From positions 2,418,001-2,482,000 of the forward strand of contig NZ_CP074572.1 in the NCBI RefSeq assembly GCF_018394335.1: a stretch of 64,000 bases of DNA. The letters run 5' to 3'. The notes under the pieces were generated by a model, which saw only the letters and a program-made list of their open reading frames with translations, was not told the origin of the DNA and searched no databases. Below, piece after piece: positions 28,989 to 38,487 of this stretch. Both the position numbers and the translations under genes were made by a program. How positions within the stretch are numbered: position 1 is the first letter of the stretch; each line of letters starts with the position of its first letter. This DNA is from Shewanella dokdonensis. GTDB taxonomy: Bacteria > Pseudomonadota > Gammaproteobacteria > Enterobacterales > Shewanellaceae.

Positions 28989-30174
28989 TTAAGACACTTG
29001 ACTGTCGAGTTGCAGATTGTTGCGCCGATCTAGTCGACCGCTAAGTTGCGTGAGCAACAAGGCAACCAATGTCACCACTGCGGCAATCCAGGGGGTATGT
29101 GTCAGGCCAAGATGGGCCACCACTAGCGAACCACCCCATGAACCAGCGGCAACCCCCACATTAAAGGCGGCGATATTAAAGCCTGAAGCGACATCGACGG
29201 CTTGTGGTGCCACCTTTTCTGCCTGCTGTACCACATAAGCCTGGCAATCCCGGTACATTACCAAAGGCCACTGCGCCCCATACCAAAACCGTCAGTACCA
29301 CTAGCAGCGGATTGGTGGCGGTAAATGTTAGGACTAACAGCACTAGGGCTAACGCTAGGAATATGGTGTTTAAAGCACTCACTGGCCCATGACGATCTGC
29401 CAGTCTGCCGCCCCAGATATTGCCGAACGCCACCGAAATACCGTAGGCCAGTAGCACCAAACTGATGGCATTGTCACTGAGCCCCATGCTGCTGTAGGAT
29501 TGGCGCAAGGAAAGTGAAGGCGATGAGTGAGCCACCGTAGCCGATTGCGGTCATGGCATACACCAGCAGTAATCTTGGGTGTAACAATTTACCAAGCTGG
29601 CGATGCAGCGCTGCCGGTGGCTTATGGGCAATGTGGTTAGGTACCAGTAATAACGTGCCCAACAACGCCAATAGGCCAAATAATGCAACCACCAGGAAGG
29701 TGACGCGCCAACCAAAATGCTGCCCAATAAATGTACCGAGTGGAATGCCCACCACAAACGCAACGGTCATGCCACTGAACATGGTGGCGATAGCGCTGGC
29801 TGCTTTATGTTTTGGCACAAGGCTGGTCGCAACGATTGATCCCACGGAGAAAAAGACACCATGTGCCAGCCCGGTAACGATCCGCGCCATAATCAGGCTG
29901 TAGTAACCCGGCGCCTGCCATGCGAGCAGATTACCCAAGGTAAACAGTAGCATTAGCGCCAGTAATAGTGGTTTCCGGGGATGCGTCCTGTCGCCGCCGT
30001 CAATAATGGTGCACCAACGGCAACGCCAATGGCATAGAGGCTGACCAGCAGACCGCTAGCGGGCAAACTTACTTGCAGATCTGCTGCAATAGTGGGCAGC
30101 AAACCGACAATCACAAATTCTGTGGTGCCTATGGCAAATGCTGCCAGTGTCAGCGCTAAAAGAGCTAAAGGCAT
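28989..30174 (-). CDS. MFS exporter of the DHA1/AraJ-YdhP type (three frameshifts)
   Basis: About 395 residues with twelve helices. The start FAIGTTEFVIVGLLPTIAADL and LPASGLLVSLYAIGVAVGAPLL are typical of the AraJ/YdhP group of sugar or drug efflux pumps. Breaks, plus-strand coordinates: G4 29977-29980 (one more gives TGRIPRKPLLLALMLLFTLGN), C4 29482-29485 (one fewer gives ILQQHGLSDNAISL), GG 29243-29244 (one fewer gives NVPGLQAYVVQQAEK). Each correction restores family sequence. It leads a minus-strand run MFS-dkgB-nemA and is divergent from a LysR gene, so the four probably form a stress-response unit. Confidence 0.88.
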
Positions 30175-30291
30175 AAAGCTGATTCCTGAAATCTAATGAA
30201 AGTTGACAAGAGTTTGCCTGCTAGATACTTTTCTAAAAAGTCACATTTAATCCAAACATATTTGATAAAAAGTCAAAAATAACAGGTGCAA

Positions 30292-31194
30292 ATGAAAGCT
30301 ACATTAGATGAAATGCAAGTATTACTAACGGTGGCAGACAGCGGCACTATCAGCGCCGCAGCTGAACGACTGGATCAGACGGTATCGGCAACCAGCCGTA
30401 CCTTAGCGAAATTGGAAAATAAGCTGGGCACGACCTTGCTTAACCGCACAACTCGGCGGTTGGAACTGACGGAAGAAGGCGCGGCATATCTGACAGAAGT
30501 GCGGCAGATTGTACAAGCAGTAGAGGCCGCAGAAGAGATGTTAGCCCTCCGAAAAGGCCAGCCATCAGGCTTACTGCGAGTGGATGCCGCGACACCGTTT
30601 ATGCTGCATGTGATTACGCCATTAGTGAAACACTATCAACAGCAGTATCCGCAAGTAGTGCTAGAACTGAACAGTAATGAAGGCATTACCGATCTGCTGG
30701 AGCGGCGCACTGATGTTGCATTTCGTATCGGCCAACTTAAGGATTCAACCCTGCATGCCCGGCCCATCGCCAGTAGCCGTATTCGCATTCTTGCCAGTCC
30801 TGACTACCTAGCCAGCACCGGAATGCCAACGCAGCCAAGTGAGTTGCAACAGCATTGTTTGCTTGGCTTTACCCAGCCGGACTCACTGAATTTATGGCCA
30901 TTACCGGGGGATGATGGGCAGTTATTGAAGATTGTTCCCAGTATTGCATCGTCCAATGGCGAGACGTTGCGGCAGTTAGCGCTGCAAGGCGTGGGGATTG
31001 TGTGTCTGTCGGATTTTATGACGCGTAACGACCGACAAACCGGTCAGCTGGTCGAGTTATTTGAGGAGCAGACGCTGGAAATTCGCCAAGCGATCAATGC
31101 GGTGTATTATCGCAATACCGCATTGTCTACGCGGATTAGTTCGTTTATCGATTTCCTGATTGCGGCCTTGGGCCCCCGCAACTTTGCTGATTGA
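30292..31194 (+). CDS. LysR-family transcriptional regulator
   Basis: 300 residues. The N-terminal helix-turn-helix has SGTISAAAERLDQTVSATSRTLAKLE and NRTTRRLELTEEG, typical of the DsdC/AaeR-like branch; the effector domain follows. It is divergent from the MFS-dkgB-nemA group with a ~115-bp AT-rich gap, and is the probable regulator of that group. The reading frame is open back to GTG 30286, but ATG 30292 begins the conserved MKATLDEMQVLLTV. Confidence 0.9.
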   Translation: MKATLDEMQVLLTVADSGTISAAAERLDQTVSATSRTLAKLENKLGTTLLNRTTRRLELTEEGAAYLTEVRQIVQAVEAAEEMLALRKGQPSGLLRVDAATPFMLHVITPLVKHYQQQYPQVVLELNSNEGITDLLERRTDVAFRIGQLKDSTLHARPIASSRIRILASPDYLASTGMPTQPSELQQHCLLGFTQPDSLNLWPLPGDDGQLLKIVPSIASSNGETLRQLALQGVGIVCLSDFMTRNDRQTGQLVELFEEQTLEIRQAINAVYYRNTALSTRISSFIDFLIAALGPRNFAD

Positions 31195-31236
31195 ACGCCT
31201 AGCAATGTGGTTTCATAGCCATACATTAGCGACACG

Positions 31237-32589
31237 CTAGCCGAAACATACCTCGGCCCAACGCGCCAACCCAGCGGTGACTGAGCCAAAGTCGTTACCG
31301 CTCACCAAAGGCACCTGTGGTAACACTTCGGCTACTGCTTGGCGCAGGACGGGTGACCGCGCGGAACCGCCGGTCATAAAGATCACATCTGGCGTACAGC
31401 CCCCTAAGGTTAAGGCCTCTCGCACCAGTTTTATGATCTGCTGTTTGGGGCCATCTAACGCTTGCAGCATCTCATCGTAATGGATGGTGAGTGGTAGCGC
31501 TTCAGTCGCCAACTCCAGCGTACTGTGAAATTCCGGCAGTTGTGACAGCGCAATTTTAGCTTCTTCGGCGCGGCGTACCAGGCTATAACCGAGGGTGTCG
31601 TGATACACCTGTAACAGGCGTGCCAGCTTTTGTGGTTCTTGTGCTTCTTTGTGTAGCAGTTTGAGTTCTGCCAGATTGCGCTGAGCGTAAAAATCGTTTT
31701 GTGCTGACAGATCGTTAATTGCTACTGGATTCCACAGCTGTTTCATTGGCATTTCTAGCCCAGAGTCCAGCAAACTGCCCAAGCCGAAATATGGCATCAG
31801 TTGCCGAAACGCCAGATGAATATCCAAGTCGTTACCGCCAACACGTTGGCCACTGTGTGCCAGCAAACTGCCACTGCGATCTTTTTGTTTACGCCAGTTA
31901 GGCCCCATTTGCAGCAAGGAACAGTCGGTCGTACCACCACCGATATCCACCACCAGTACGGTTTGTTGCTGCGTCAACCCGGCTTCATATTCCAGCCCGG
32001 CGGCGACCGGTTCAAACTGAAATTCAATCTGCCGGAATCCGGCTCGAGTGGCAGCTCGGCGCAAAATGTTCTCTGCTTGGCGGTTAGACTCTTCGCCGCC
32101 GCTGCCTTGGAAGTTAATTGGCCGACCAATAACGGTATCGTCGATGACTTGCTGGCTAACCTGTTCCGCCCGCCGTTTGATGTTAGCCATCATGGCGCAC
32201 ACTAGATCTTCAAAAAAGCTTAGCTGAACCTCATGCAAGCCCATCGCACCGAGAAATGATTTAGGGGATTTGACGTAATATAAGTCTTGCGGATGCGCCA
32301 GATACAAGTCCAATGCCGCCTGACCAAACAGCAGATCATCCGCTTGCAGGTCGATACCTTCTTCGCGGTTGGTTGCAACGGCACGGCGCAGCAACTGTTG
32401 ACCAACGGCATCCAGCGGCTGGATCTGATAATGCCGCAACAGGTACTCAGAGACTGAATCGCGGGTCGGTGCTGCCAGCGTTGATGGCAGATAGAAGCTG
32501 GCATTTTCCAGTGGTAACAGCCGTGGCTCGCCATCTTGCATATGTGCGACCGAGCAGTTGGAAGTGCCGTAATCAAACCCGATAAACAT
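31237..32589 (-). CDS. yegD: YegD, Hsp70-like protein
   Basis: 450 residues, the same length as E. coli YegD. The Hsp70/actin-type ATPase motifs are present: phosphate 1 FIGFDYGTSNCSVA at the start, phosphate 2 VVDIGGGTTDCSLL near residue 205, and the adenosine motif FMTGGSARSPVLRQ near 410. The substrate-binding domain of DnaK is missing, which is normal for YegD. Its cellular role is not established. The following gene-less stretch contains its promoter. Confidence 0.93.
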   Translation of the reverse strand: MFIGFDYGTSNCSVAHMQDGEPRLLPLENASFYLPSTLAAPTRDSVSEYLLRHYQIQPLDAVGQQLLRRAVATNREEGIDLQADDLLFGQAALDLYLAHPQDLYYVKSPKSFLGAMGLHEVQLSFFEDLVCAMMANIKRRAEQVSQQVIDDTVIGRPINFQGSGGEESNRQAENILRRAATRAGFRQIEFQFEPVAAGLEYEAGLTQQQTVLVVDIGGGTTDCSLLQMGPNWRKQKDRSGSLLAHSGQRVGGNDLDIHLAFRQLMPYFGLGSLLDSGLEMPMKQLWNPVAINDLSAQNDFYAQRNLAELKLLHKEAQEPQKLARLLQVYHDTLGYSLVRRAEEAKIALSQLPEFHSTLELATEALPLTIHYDEMLQALDGPKQQIIKLVREALTLGGCTPDVIFMTGGSARSPVLRQAVAEVLPQVPLVSGNDFGSVTAGLARWAEVCFG

Positions 32590-32965
32590 CAGTTATTCCC
32601 GTATTGCCGCAAACAAAGCCGCATAAACTAACGCAAATCGCGTGCGAATGCCAATGCCGTTACCAGCATCTTTGTGTTTACCTTGCCCCAGGTGAGCATC
32701 ATTGGTGACTCTGCAATAAAACCGCCAACATTTGCGATATAAGACAGCCTTCCCTGAACAATAATGTTGCTATTTTTGAAATTTACCCACTGAAAATATA
32801 AGAAATTTTAACTAAGATACATGCTCTTATGGCTTGCGGGTGGCATATCGCAATAGCTAAATCGGGCCCAGCATGCGGGCATGGGTAATGTAATCCTTCA
32901 ACGTCAAATTGCTATATCATCGGCACAGTGGCGCTGGTAGACGATGAAAACATGGAGCTGTATAC
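32590..32965. other. Gene-less 376-bp stretch with divergent promoter region
   Basis: No frame with coding character. An AT-rich core (about 32,765-32,815) could serve the divergent yegD and the small membrane protein gene. An imperfect palindrome GCCCAGCATGCGGGC lies at about 32,867-32,881. Confidence 0.45.
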
Positions 32966-33316
32966 ATGGATTGGAAAGCATTTTTTGTTGTAGGTGCGGT
33001 GACTTTGGTACTGGGCGTGGTATTGCTAGTCCCAGGATTGATGCTGGGACGGAAGTTAAGTAAAACGTCGTCCAATGAGTTTGTTACCAGCGTCATTACC
33101 AAACATGGGCTGGTATTTGGTGTTGTATTTGTGGTGAGCTTGCTGCTGGCATCTACCGCACGGTACTTTGCACCTAATTCATTTATCGGCCATTGGACAG
33201 CAACAGATGAAGGTTTATACAGCTTTATTGTCGTATTGTCGGTACTGGCGATAGTGATTGAAAAACTATTGCTGTTGTTTGGCATTAATTTGGTGAGCAA
33301 CAAGCGTAGGAAATGA
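32966..33316 (+). CDS. Small membrane protein, unknown function
   Basis: 116 residues with three hydrophobic segments (residues ~5-26, ~47-65 and ~86-108) and a basic end SNKRRK, so it is an inner-membrane protein. GGAG lies about ten bases before the ATG. I do not recognise the family. It stands alone between yegD and a VOC-domain gene. Confidence 0.65.
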   Translation: MDWKAFFVVGAVTLVLGVVLLVPGLMLGRKLSKTSSNEFVTSVITKHGLVFGVVFVVSLLLASTARYFAPNSFIGHWTATDEGLYSFIVVLSVLAIVIEKLLLLFGINLVSNKRRK

Positions 33317-33574
33317 TTTTTTCTCATTTTCTTCTTGTTAAATTGCGTTCGGGCAAATGCGAGCTGTCTTAGGCTTATGCTCAATAATAGGGAAGTAATT
33401 GCGCCAGATATACCGAGCCGTAAGATGTGAGCTGAAGCCAATCCAGATTTTGAGGCGACTTCGTCAATCGTGTACGTCAGTAGTGTACGTCAATAGTGTA
33501 ATAGCCCAGCGACTTATTCTCGATGCGTGCATCGGATTGTTTGTGTACATAAACGGATAATCGCTACAAAACAA

Positions 33575-33945
33575 CTATGCAAACGTAACCACTTCTATCC
33601 GATTACCATCATAATCACCAATAAATGTAGCGTAATAGTTAGCACCATACTGCTCTCTATATCCAGGTGCGCCATCTGCTACTGCACCAAGCTCCATTGC
33701 GATTTTGTAAAATGTATCAACCATATCAATAGATTTAGCTCTCAGACACACATGAAACCCGTCACTAACCTGACCTGTAGAGATATTTTTCCGTTCATTA
33801 ATCCAAAATTCTGGATATTTTTCCCGAATCCTACCGTGCCCGTCTTTTTCTCTAGTACTGTATAGCCCAATACAGCGAGCACGGTTGAGTAGAAGTTTTC
33901 ACTACGTTTTAAATCTCTGACTGGTATTGAAATATGGTCGATCAT
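33575..33945 (-). CDS. VOC/glyoxalase-superfamily protein (one frameshift)
   Basis: About 124 residues in two beta-alpha-beta-beta-beta modules. The start MIDHISIPVRDLKRSENFYSTVL carries the first metal His, GFHVCLRA the second, and the end GNYDGNR-type motif is seen as GDYDGNRIEVVTFA with the metal Glu. The frame breaks at the T5 run 33845-33849 (A5 on the coding strand); a sixth A gives EKKDGHGRIREKYPEFWINE. The family includes glyoxalase, dioxygenases and resistance proteins, and the activity here is unknown. Confidence 0.8.
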
Positions 33946-34189
33946 AGATTTCACCCGCTCCAAGTGTGTAGTTAAGCAAATACACTAACATTATATTAGT
34001 GCACATGCGCGTTTTCCTCGTTACCTTGATTACTCCTGTTCTGACGGTAGCTAAAGTTTGCTACAGCAAGGCTTGAAAGGCGGTGTCCATCACAGCAAAG
34101 CCTTTGAGCGATATAAATCCAGACGTTCAAGCCAGACTTGAATTCTCCACTTGTTATTAAATATTCTTTCTTTATTATTATAAAAACGA

Positions 34190-34974
34190 TTAACCATTAT
34201 AATTAATGCCGAAATTTTTAATTGCACGATTTAATGTCGGTAACAATGTATCCATATCACAATAATAGGTAGCATGGCTATAATCTTTTTTATCACCAAC
34301 AAATAATGAAATTGATGAACTTCCTAACATTTTGAAATCGTTTTTGTCATTGCCTAATGATATTGTATGGTTAAAGTCAATCCCTAATAACTTAAGAGTG
34401 TTCTCTTTATCTGTGTGCTGGGGAGTAATATCAAAAATTCCTTCATTTTTATGGAAATTAATCTCATTGAGTATTTTATTATTTTCAAGATGTTCTTTAA
34501 TTAAATTGCTATATTTTCCATCTAATATAAGAATTTTAGTGATACCTAGCTTTATCGCTTCTCTTTCCTCTATCTCACCTAAAGAAAGCTGACGTATATA
34601 GTCGTGGAATTCGTGAGCTTTAGTTGAAAATGAGTAATTCCAGTCAGTGTCTAGAACATATGACATATCAATATGATTCAATAACTCTAAAATTTTATTT
34701 ACATCATCATTTTTAAAGTGATTGGAAATAATTATTTTTCCGTTATACCATGCCTGTCCGCCATTACATCCAACTAATATAGTGTTATGTAAGGTATTAG
34801 GAATTAAAGGTAACATATCTCTAACCGGACGAGCTGATGCAAAAAAACGTTAAAATATGTTGATAAATTCAGTATGTAATCACTAATCGTATCATGCATT
34901 TTTACGCCATTTTTTATTACAGTCCCATCCAAGTCAAAAACAATATTTAATTTATTATTTAAAGCTACTTTCAT
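34190..34974 (-). CDS. HAD-IIB (Cof-like) phosphatase (one frameshift)
   Basis: About 261 residues. The nucleophile motif NIVFDLDGTVIKNG is at residues 10-23. Motif IV follows in the SLGNDKNDFKMLGSS segment, with the lysine motif before it (TDKENTLKLLGI). Cof-type enzymes hydrolyse phosphosugars or flavin phosphates. The frame breaks at the A7 run 34841-34847 (T7 on the coding strand); an eighth gives NVFFASARPVRDMLPLIP. The gene is much more AT-rich than the surroundings, as is the AraC gene next to it, suggesting joint acquisition. Confidence 0.8.
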
Positions 34975-35122
34975 ATGTTTATTTTACCCATTAAGTTAAA
35001 TCCAAAATTCTTGCTTATAATTTCTTAAATAAGAAAGTCGTGTTTAGGATTGGCTATAGACTAAAATGTAAAACATGTTAGTATCGGCAGTATTAGCTCG
35101 ATTACTAGAAGAATTAGCTCAA

Positions 35123-35971
35123 ATGGCGAAAATTCAACTTACTAAGTTTGCCCCTAACAGTTCGATTCGGGTACATCATCTAAGGGATAGGGCTCCCATC
35201 TTTGATTGGCATGCTCACGATTGCTTTGAGTTGTTGATGTTGATTGGTGGTTCAGGTAATCGCTACATTGGTGATGATGTGTCCAAAAGCAGTAAAGACG
35301 AGTTAATTCTTATCCCACCTTTTATGCCTCATACTTGGGACTCAACTTATAATGCCGAACATGTGGTTATCATTTTATTTAGTCAGGAATTATTAAACCT
35401 CAATATTCCAGAAATGTACTCATTAAAGCATTGGCTAAATGATATACATAACGGTGTATCGCTAACACTAGAAAAAAGTATTCATTATGATTGTTATATC
35501 GAGCCACTGATAAAATTAAAGAAAACCTCATCTTTTGAAAGAGTAACAACCCTACTATCAGTGTTAAATAAATTTTTCAATGATACTCAACTGTACAATG
35601 AAGTTTTTATGTACCATCCTCACAGAAATGTGACAAAACTGATTGATTTTTTAGAAGGTCAAAACGAGAAATCTCTTTCTAGTTGTGCTAAAGCCTTAAA
35701 CATGAGTGAATCCACATTAAAGCGCTGGATAAAGAATGAATTAAACACTACTTTTACTGACCTGTATCGCCAGGTTAGGTTGAAAAAAGCACAAAACTTA
35801 CTTGCCTGTTCACAAATACCTATCCCAATCATTGCCGAACAAAGTGGTTTTAATAGTATTAGATCTTTTAATGATGCTTTTAAAATAAGTTTAAAAATGA
35901 CTCCGATTCAATTTCGCAATAAATATAAATGGAGAAAATCTAACACTGTAACTTTTCGTGAAGTTAAATAG
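35123..35971 (+). CDS. AraC-family transcriptional regulator with cupin domain
   Basis: About 282 residues from MAKIQLTKF. The N-terminal cupin holds DWHAHDCFELLMLIGG and PPFMPHTWDS; the C-terminal double helix-turn-helix holds LSSCAKALNMSESTLKRWIKNELN and IPIIAEQSGFNSIRSFNDAFKISLKMTPIQFRNK, the family hallmark. An upstream in-frame ATG at 35075 is possible but has no family support. AT-rich, divergent from the HAD gene, which it may control. Confidence 0.85.
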   Translation: MAKIQLTKFAPNSSIRVHHLRDRAPIFDWHAHDCFELLMLIGGSGNRYIGDDVSKSSKDELILIPPFMPHTWDSTYNAEHVVIILFSQELLNLNIPEMYSLKHWLNDIHNGVSLTLEKSIHYDCYIEPLIKLKKTSSFERVTTLLSVLNKFFNDTQLYNEVFMYHPHRNVTKLIDFLEGQNEKSLSSCAKALNMSESTLKRWIKNELNTTFTDLYRQVRLKKAQNLLACSQIPIPIIAEQSGFNSIRSFNDAFKISLKMTPIQFRNKYKWRKSNTVTFREVK

Positions 35972-36178
35972 TGTAATAATTTAATGTTTTTTGGTTGTAA
36001 CTTATTTATATATAATATATTTTCATGTTTTTAAACATTGTCTAACATTCTTTAGCAAGTAAATACCTAATTCTCAGTCCTTGTTAATATTACTGAACAA
36101 ATATATCTGATATCTATCACTACCAATCATTTTACCTCATTAGAAAGGTGGGGCGAAACATGTGGTGACGTGTAAATT

Positions 36179-36477
36179 TTAAGGAACCACTACCCGCGAA
36201 TTCAACTCCGAAAATACAGACAACGCCTTTTCTTCTTCGGAATTGCCAAGGCTTTTACTGAAAGATGCCGTAGTCGAGATAAGCCGTGCTTGGGCATCCA
36301 TATTCTCCACAGCATTAGGGAGCAGACAGATACGAGTTACACCTCGGCCTTGTTTTGTAAGCTTTGGGGCAGTGCCTGTAACTGGGATGCTGCATTGCCA
36401 CTGGGAGCTATGATGCTATGTTTGAAATATTTCTCAATATTGGCGGCGGTTATCTCAGTGGTGTGCGGGTTATACAT
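36179..36477 (-). CDS. Possible small protein of about 99 residues, unknown (one frameshift)
   Basis: Reading from ATG 36477 gives MYNPHTTEITAANIEKYFKH, then IIAPSGNAASQLQALPQSLQ. After a one-base shift near 36,340-36,352 the frame continues VTRICLLPNAVENMDAQARL and ends SELNSRVVVP at TAA 36179. The Ala/Gln/Ser-rich content, AAGG about ten bases before the ATG, and a total length that becomes a multiple of three after one base is added all favour a real gene. I do not recognise it. Confidence is low because the frame must be repaired to read through. Confidence 0.35.
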
Positions 36478-36743
36478 GCTGTATAGACCTTATGTCGCGA
36501 GAACAAGGTCATCTACTTCTTTTCTTTTCCAATACACACATTTTAGGTCATTTCGTTTTAAACAGATTGCCGCGCCAGTGGCAATGTAATGCCAGTTTGG
36601 TGTCAGCGTGATGGGTAGCGCGACAGGCATTGCGCTACCACCTTAACAGACTCAAGGCGGCAATATTCCTCATCAGTAAGGGGCGTGCGGAGTTATCGCA
36701 GTTGCATCAGCAGCAGCGTAGGCGTATATTCGTTTTTATTTAA

Positions 36744-36755
36744 TTGCCTAGGCAA
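36744..36755. promoter_or_regulatory. Candidate MarR operator in front of the emrRAB-like operon
   Basis: TTGCCTAGGCAA is a perfect 12-bp palindrome ending eight bases before the MarR start codon at 36764. A nearly matching AT-rich flank continues on both sides. The position suits autorepression of the operon. Confidence 0.6.
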
Positions 36756-36763
36756 ATATTCGC

Positions 36764-37231
36764 ATGGCATACTTTACCGCCGACAAGATAGAACAAACCC
36801 AATTTTCGCTGGGTCACCTGTTGCATCTGGTGAACCAATACAAAGACCGGGTACTCACCCGGCACTTATTGCCGCTGGATATCACGGCGCAACAGTTCAG
36901 AGTGATGATGTTGCTCCACCGCGATCATGTTGAAAGCTGCCAAGTGCTGAGCCAGCGTCTTTCTATTGATGGCGGCGCGATTACTCGCATGTTAGATCGG
37001 CTGGAACAGAAACAGCTACTACAGCGGGTACGACATGACGATGACCGGCGACGCATTGCACTGCAACTTACCGACAGTGGCCATGCTTTGTGTCAGCAGA
37101 TGCCAGAAGTGATTGCCGAAGAGTTGAACGAATTCACCCAGGGACTGGATGACCAAGACATTGCACAGTTGGAACACTTGCTGCGCAAAATTCTTATCGC
37201 CGGTGGTGTGCTGGAGCCGCAACCGGAATAA
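36764..37231 (+). CDS. emrR: MarR-family repressor, EmrR-like
   Basis: 155 residues with a MarR winged helix: ITAQQFRVMMLLHRD, CQVLSQRLSIDGGAITRMLDRLEQKQLLQR and the wing HDDDRRRIALQLTDSG. In EmrR-type systems it represses the operon until a drug or uncoupler binds. It is followed 35 bp later by emrA and then emrB, the classic order. A palindrome sits directly before its start. Confidence 0.85.
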   Translation: MAYFTADKIEQTQFSLGHLLHLVNQYKDRVLTRHLLPLDITAQQFRVMMLLHRDHVESCQVLSQRLSIDGGAITRMLDRLEQKQLLQRVRHDDDRRRIALQLTDSGHALCQQMPEVIAEELNEFTQGLDDQDIAQLEHLLRKILIAGGVLEPQPE

Positions 37232-37266
37232 CCCTTTATCTGAATATCGAACGAGACATTTCATTT

Positions 37267-38484
37267 ATGGTTGAGCAAACAACAGACAAACAGCCAGCAG
37301 CACCTTCCTCGGCAAAACCCAGCAAACGTAAGACATACCTGTTGGGATTGTTGCTGGTTGCTGCCGCAACAGGCATTGGGGCATACGTCTACCATCAGGA
37401 ATATGGCCGGTTTTATGAGGACACTGATGACGCTTATGTCCAAGGTAATCTTATCTCTATTGCCCCTAAAATTGCTGGGACGGTAACTCAAGTCTTTGCC
37501 GACGAAGGGGATTATGTGGAGAAAGGGCAGACGCTGGTAAAGCTGGATCCCAGTGATGCTAGGATTGCACTGGACAGCGCCGAAGCAAGCCTAGCCAATG
37601 TGGTGCGTCAGACTCGTGGTTTGTATAACGATGTCGACAACTACCAGGCTCAGGTGCAGGTGCAGGAAGTCAATTACCGGCAGGCGCAAGCCGATTATCA
37701 GCGGCGGGTTAAACTGGCGAAAAGTAAGCTGATCTCTGATGAAGAAGTCATCCATTACCATGACAGCCTGAAAGCCGCCGAGAATCAGTTAACCGCGGTA
37801 AAACAGGCTCTGAACGCTAAGCTGGCACTCACCGAAGGTGTCACTATTGCCAATCATCCGGCGATTAAGAGTGCGATTGCCCAGTTGCAGAATGCCTATC
37901 TTAACTTGCAGTACACCCAGATTAAGGCACCAGAGTCTGGCTATATTGCCAAACGTGCGGTGCAGGTTGGGCAACAGTTGACCGTTGGCAATGCGTTATT
38001 GGTGGTGGTGCCATTGCAGCAGGTTTGGATTGACGCCAATTTTAAAGAAAGCCAGATGGCGGATATGCGCATTGGTCAGCCGGTGGATATCGTGGCGGAT
38101 CTCTATGGTGATGATGTGCATTTTAATGGGCATATCGCTAGCCTAGGGCTTGGTACCGGCAGTGCCTTTGCGTTGTTACCGGAACAAAATGCCACTGGCA
38201 ACTGGATCAAAATCGTGCGGCGTCTGCCGGTGCGGGTCGTGCTGGATGATGTGCAGCAGCTTAAGCAACATCCGTTGCGTATTGGGCTGTCAACGTTAGT
38301 GACTGTGCACCTCAAGGATGAAAATGGTCCATTGCTGGCGCAAACACCAGTGACTAAGCCGCGTTTCAGCACCGATATTTACGACGATCAACTGCAACAT
38401 GCCCATAAACTGGTTAACCAGATCCTTCAGGAAAATGGTATCAACCTTGATGTAGCCGTCACCGCTGAAAGTAAGGGCAACTAA
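37267..38484 (+). CDS. emrA: EmrA-like membrane fusion protein
   Basis: 405 residues. One N-terminal membrane anchor (TYLLGLLLVAAATGIGAYVY, residues ~24-43) is followed by the lipoyl/barrel-sandwich halves DDAYVQGNLISIAPKIAGTV and IKAPESGYIAKRAVQVGQ, split by a helical hairpin. The end has a beta-barrel with VVPLQQVWIDANFKE. It bridges the EmrB pump and an outer-membrane channel such as TolC, which is not in the window. It is separated by three bases from emrB. Confidence 0.92.
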   Translation: MVEQTTDKQPAAPSSAKPSKRKTYLLGLLLVAAATGIGAYVYHQEYGRFYEDTDDAYVQGNLISIAPKIAGTVTQVFADEGDYVEKGQTLVKLDPSDARIALDSAEASLANVVRQTRGLYNDVDNYQAQVQVQEVNYRQAQADYQRRVKLAKSKLISDEEVIHYHDSLKAAENQLTAVKQALNAKLALTEGVTIANHPAIKSAIAQLQNAYLNLQYTQIKAPESGYIAKRAVQVGQQLTVGNALLVVVPLQQVWIDANFKESQMADMRIGQPVDIVADLYGDDVHFNGHIASLGLGTGSAFALLPEQNATGNWIKIVRRLPVRVVLDDVQQLKQHPLRIGLSTLVTVHLKDENGPLLAQTPVTKPRFSTDIYDDQLQHAHKLVNQILQENGINLDVAVTAESKGN

Positions 38485-38487
38485 CGG

